From Annona cherimola (Eukaryota > Streptophyta > Magnoliopsida > Magnoliales > Annonaceae): 64,000 bases of DNA. Location: the NCBI GenBank assembly GCA_030490835.1, contig CM059972.1, positions 4,308,264 to 4,372,263 of the forward strand. Reading direction: 5' to 3'. This document shows positions 60,391 through 64,000 of this stretch, in pieces. The notes under the pieces are model-generated. The model worked only from the letters and a program-made list of their open reading frames with translations. It ran no database searches and was not told the DNA's origin. The first letter of the stretch is position 1. Each line of letters begins with the position of its first letter. A program made the position numbers and the translations under genes.

Positions 60391-60763
60391 CTTTGTCATA
60401 ATGTGGATGTAGTTGCTAGACTTGGTTAGATTTGAGGTTGTAGATTTGTAAGGGAACTTAGCTAGTAAAGTCATAGCATAAGGTACCTAAAATATAACAT
60501 GTAATTATCTCTTGTTGTTGTTTTTGTTTTTTATTGTTTGATTCTATATAATTTTACATTTGATATTACATTCAGGTTCATAGTAATGAAAATAAACTCT
60601 TATCTATATATATGGAGACGTCAAGAAATGATTGTTCGAAGGCATGGTCAATAGTTGAACACCCGTTCTCCTACATATCTAAAAAGAGTGTTATCATCCG
60701 GGTAGAACCCTTGGTGGCGTTTTTGTTTGTTTTAACTTTTTTTAGTACTACTTTTTTTGTTAT

Positions 60764-60766
<3 letters not shown>

Positions 60767-60800
<34 letters not shown>
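60767..60800. repeat. TA microsatellite
   Basis: An uninterrupted TA run followed by a T tract. Confidence 0.95.
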
Positions 60801-60809
<9 letters not shown>

Positions 60810-60837
60810 TTCTAAACTTATATTACAATGAAGCTCG

Positions 60838-60909
60838 GGAAACAAACTTCTACTTATCTACATGGAGACGTTAGGAAACAAACTTCTACTTATCTACATG
60901 GAGACGTTA
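60838..60909. repeat. 36-bp tandem duplication
   Basis: Two units (60838-60873 and 60874-60909) starting GGAAACAAACTTCTACTTAT are identical. Confidence 0.92.
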
Positions 60910-61011
60910 AGAAATGATTGCTGTTTTTATTTGTTTTAACTTTTTTCAGTTCTACTATTTTTTTAATGGGTATTTAATTATATCCCCTTTTTTCTAAACT
61001 TATATTACAAT

Positions 61012-61107
61012 GATGCTCATGAACATAGAAGATTAACTGCTTCCCTAATATACAATGGAGATGCTCATGAACATAGGAGATTAACTGCTTCCCTAATATA
61101 CAATGGA
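61012..61107. repeat. 48-bp tandem duplication
   Basis: Two units (61012-61059 and 61060-61107) starting GATGCTCATGAACATAG differ at one base. Confidence 0.92.
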
Positions 61108-61204
61108 GACTTAAAAATGCTCCACTTGCTATTGCGGGCATTCAATCTCGACTGCGCACACTGCCAACGCTCTATCTGAAGCGGTGTGACCAACCAAGCA
61201 AGTA

Positions 61205-61592
61205 CGGACAGTGGTTCAATGCACCTGGGTGTACTTCACCCATTTTTTTTTATTTTTTTTTGAAACTTGTTTTACTAGAATGTTAATATAAGTGTATTTA
61301 ACATGTGTATAAATTTTTATAATTTTTGGAGATTTTTAGATATTTTTTTTGAATTTTTTAAAATCAGTGGCATTTTTAGTAATTTAAAATTACTAATAAT
61401 GCCACTGATTTTAAAAAAATCCGAAAAAATATCTAAAAATATTTAAAAATGGTAAAAATTTATACACATGTTAAATAGACTTAGGTTAGCATTTTCATAA
61501 AAAAAAGTTTCAAAAAAAATAAAAAAAAATGGATGAAGTACACCCAGGTGCATTGAGGTTCAATGCACCCGGGTGCATTGAACCACGGTCCG
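61205..61592. mobile_element. Foldback element with extended right arm
   Basis: The left end CGGACAGTGGTTCAATGCAC and right end GTGCATTGAACCACGGTCCG are inverted. The arms continue through GGGTGTACTTCACCCAT to a centre at ATTTAAAATTACTAATAATG. The right arm carries an extra copy of about 23 bp of the GGTTCAATGCACC unit. There is no coding capacity. Confidence 0.82.
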
Positions 61593-61701
61593 ATTTCTAC
61601 TATTTAGTTTATCTTTCCAGGGAATAATACATGGAATGATAATTAAAGTGTTTATCTTTCTATATATATATATAATATAGAGATATATATATATATAGAG
61701 T

Positions 61702-62075
61702 ACCGATCTTTTACGATCAGTAGGAAATCACCGGATTTCCGACCGGTCAAAAATATTTTTTTTTGTTTTTTTTTGAAAAATAATTTTATAAACATGTTAA
61801 TCTAGTTATATTTAATCTATAAACTAAGTTTTACCATTTTTGGATATGTATATATATTTATTTTGGATTTTTAAATACAGGAGTATTTAAGTCATTTTAA
61901 GAAATACTCCTGTATTTAAAAATCCAAAATAAATATATATACATATCCAAAAATGGTAAAACTTGGTTTATAGATTAAATATAACTAGATTAACATGTTT
62001 ATAAAATTATTTTTCAAAAAAAATTAAAAAATATATATTTTTTGACCGGTCGAAAATCACCAAAAGATCATTGGA
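61702..62075. mobile_element. Foldback element flanked by TA repeats
   Basis: The left end CCGATCTTTTACGATCAG is mirrored by CAAAAGATCATTGG at the right end. GACCGGTC lies in both arms. The arms match almost perfectly through TTTTGGATATGTATATATAT to the centre GGAGTATTTAAGTCATTTTA. TA repeats border both sides. Confidence 0.85.
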
Positions 62076-62099
62076 CATATATATATATATACACTCACT

Positions 62100-62345
62100 A
62101 ATGACTTGTATATATTCCCACTCCCTAATGACTTGTAAAGCTTGTCATGACAATGACTTGAGATCTTTCGGCCCCTCTCTCACCATGGGAGGCTGCCGCA
62201 TCGTCGAGAACCTGAGGTTGGTTAGCCAAGCTCACAAGCTCTCCTCTACCCATGCCTCGATTCATTTGGCGGCCATGATTTTGGATACATGTCAAACCCA
62301 CACGGCGCATTCATTAATCGGATATAAATTTTTTGGTGATAAATA
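62100..62345. other. Short GC-richer segment, no gene assigned
   Basis: Sequence at 62125-62310 is open on both strands. The translations are not recognised. Two copies of CTAATGACTTGTA lie at 62097 and 62126. Confidence 0.35.
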
Positions 62346-62647
62346 GGCTTATTTTAAAAAGTAAAAAGTGGTGATTACGAATTTAAATAACAATAAGAAA
62401 TTATATGTGTTCGATCAATATTAAACTATGTAAAAGGTGGCTATTACCACCTTACGTAACTTTCTTATAGCCTTCCGATTATAACGCTTTTTTCATGGTG
62501 GTGTGTTTTTGCTATACAAAACTTTCCAGCCTTCACAAGTATCTAAAATTAATTAATTTTTTTTTTACATCTTTGTGTATAATTATCTTATTTTTTAGTC
62601 ATTTTCATACAATAACTTATATGAATAATCTATATATTTTAATTTTA

Positions 62648-63140
62648 TAGTGTCTTTAGAAAATAATAAAACTTTCAATGAAAATTTTCGGTATAAAAAT
62701 TTTTGAACGAAAATAAAATAATGTAATATAATAATGGTAATGATGAGAAATAAAGAAAATAAAGTAAAAATGGGTAGATTAGATATGTGATAATTGTGTA
62801 AAAATGATTAAAAAGTAAAGTAGTTGTATAAGAAGAAGTGAAAAAATTAATTAAAAAATATGATAGTCATGGAGAGTGAAAAGTTTATATTGAAAGATTT
62901 TAAGTTGAAAAGTTTATATTGAAAGATTTTAAGTTGAAAAGTTTATATTGAAAGATTTTAAGTTGAAAAGTTTCAACGGTAAATAAGCACTCTCTTATTC
63001 TTTTTACTCATGACCATATTATGATTAAAAAGTAAGGTAATTGTAGAGAAAGAAGTGAAAAATTAATTAAAAAATATGATAATTAAGGAGAGTGAAAAGT
63101 TTTATTTTGAAAAGTTTTAGCGGTAAACAAGCACTCTCTT
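62648..63140 (+). mobile_element. Family B MITE plus a partial second copy
   Basis: The first copy (62648-62990) has ATGTAATATAATAATGGTAA and AAATGATTAAAAAGTAAAGT. Inside its right part a 29-bp unit containing AAGTTTATATTGAAAGATTT is repeated three times (62878-62964). From 63000 a block repeats the phrase GCACTCTCTTATTCTTTTTA and a partial MITE follows, so this is a local duplication. Confidence 0.72.
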
Positions 63141-63188
63141 ATTCTTTTTACTCATGACCATATTATGGAGCTTCATTATATACATTAT

Positions 63189-63552
63189 AATGTATTTTAC
63201 GCTAAAATAAAATATTCATTTATTTTTATAATTAGTTATATATTTTTTATTTTTTTCATAAATATGTTTTTCTAAATGGATTTAATCTATATACAAAATT
63301 TTGTCATTTACAATATATTTATATATTTATTTTTGATTTTTTAGATCAAGTCTTTTGAGGGGTAAAAAATGACTTAAATGCCCTTGAAATTGGTATTTTT
63401 TAAAAAATAAAAAATAAAAAAATAAAAGTATTGTAAAATGACAAAACTTGATATATAGATTAAATACAGTTAAGAAAACATATTTATGAAGAAAAATCAA
63501 ATAAAAATAAAATAGAATAGAATAAATGAATATTGTATTTTAGCTTAAAATG
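63189..63552. mobile_element. Foldback element, same group as 61.7 kb
   Basis: The left arm ATGTATTTTACGCTAAAATA is mirrored by TATTTTAGCTTAAAATGCAT on the right. Internal AAATATGTTTTTCTAA and TAAGAAAACATATTTATG are inverted partners. The centre lies at about 63370. Confidence 0.78.
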
Positions 63553-63669
63553 CATCATGGTGCGTAAATCACACACCTCATATTATATCATATAATTTTT
63601 TCTTATTTCAAAAATTTTTCATCAAAAATTTTATTACTTCTCAAACACACTTTAAAAGAAAAACTTCTT

Positions 63670-64000
63670 AATCTTTTTCGCAAGTATACCCTAAAATCAT
63701 AGGGTAATTTGCAAATATGCCCCATAATTTAACTCTAATTGCATATATGCTCCATTGTTCACGAATTGCATATTATTGTTACAAAATTTCACAAAAATTG
63801 CTTACATACCCTTGTTAACGGCTGAAATTTAACAACTATTAAATAAAAATGTAACTTGCTGATATAACCCGATAGTTTGACGCTAATTGCTAATATACTC
63901 TCATTGTTTTACGAATTGTATATTAACCCCCCCCACAAAGTTTCACCAAAATTGCTTATATACTCATGACACATTTTAGTCGCCAAGCATGCATTAAAAT
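63670..64000. mobile_element. Partial Mutator-type element at the window edge
   Basis: CGCAAGTATACCCTAAAATC, AATTTGCAAATATGCCC and AACTCTAATTGCATATATGC are typical of the AAATATACCC-type ends seen at 25592 and 30421. The segment repeats itself in degenerate form at about 63860-63960 and is cut by the window end. Confidence 0.5.

Noticed and set aside
1..64000. CRISPR arrays, rRNA genes, virus-derived genes or autonomous transposons
   Set aside because: No spaced direct-repeat array, rRNA signature, capsid/polymerase frame, gag-pol or transposase frame was seen.

Overview
The window is nuclear DNA of a flowering plant. It has AT-rich intergenic sequence and intron-rich genes with GT-AG borders. 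It also holds a chloroplast-targeted protein, a CDPK-related kinase, a CYP94-type P450 and many miniature transposons. I cannot name the species. I saw no prokaryotic, organellar, rRNA, tRNA or CRISPR feature.

Six protein genes can be supported. From left to right they are: a METTL21-type (Methyltransf_16) methyltransferase on + (3370-7638, 7 exons, about 224 aa); the chloroplast Holliday-junction resolvase MOC1 on - (13143 to 8643, 6 exons, 283 aa), convergent with the first; a CYP94-family cytochrome P450 on + (16410-20688, 2 exons, 545 aa); a CDPK-related kinase on + (43180-49648, 11 exons, 575 aa); a Ser/Pro-rich DUF1645-like protein on + (52025-53113, one exon, 362 aa); and a CFAP20/BUG22 homologue on - (56802 to 54381, 5 exons, 191 aa). 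I rebuilt the exons by hand from splice sites, phase and protein-family continuity. The genes do not form a pathway or cluster.

The 20.8-42.5 kb interval and the 58-64 kb end are gene-poor and made of non-autonomous elements. They include a complete, very compact TRIM retrotransposon (28232-28638) with a perfect 5-bp target duplication. There is a 1.4 kb near-perfect palindrome of Mutator type (25592-26992) and two smaller relatives. An abundant PIF/Harbinger-like MITE family (about 14 copies in both orientations, 3-bp target duplications) is present. A TA-flanked foldback family has one copy inside a MOC1 intron. A 544-bp element with a 9-bp target duplication lies just past the DUF1645-like gene. 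A cluster of hairpin elements and tandem duplications fills 59-64 kb. No transposase, gag or pol reading frame was seen, so all of these depend on enzymes encoded elsewhere.

The most unusual gene-level features are in the methyltransferase, which needs one GC-AG intron and one very short intron with U12-like signals. The CYP94 gene is split by a 2.6 kb intron and carries a low-complexity insert, and CFAP20 needs a 12-base terminal exon. I did not find a convincing undescribed biological system; the novelty here is in splicing and mobile-element structure.
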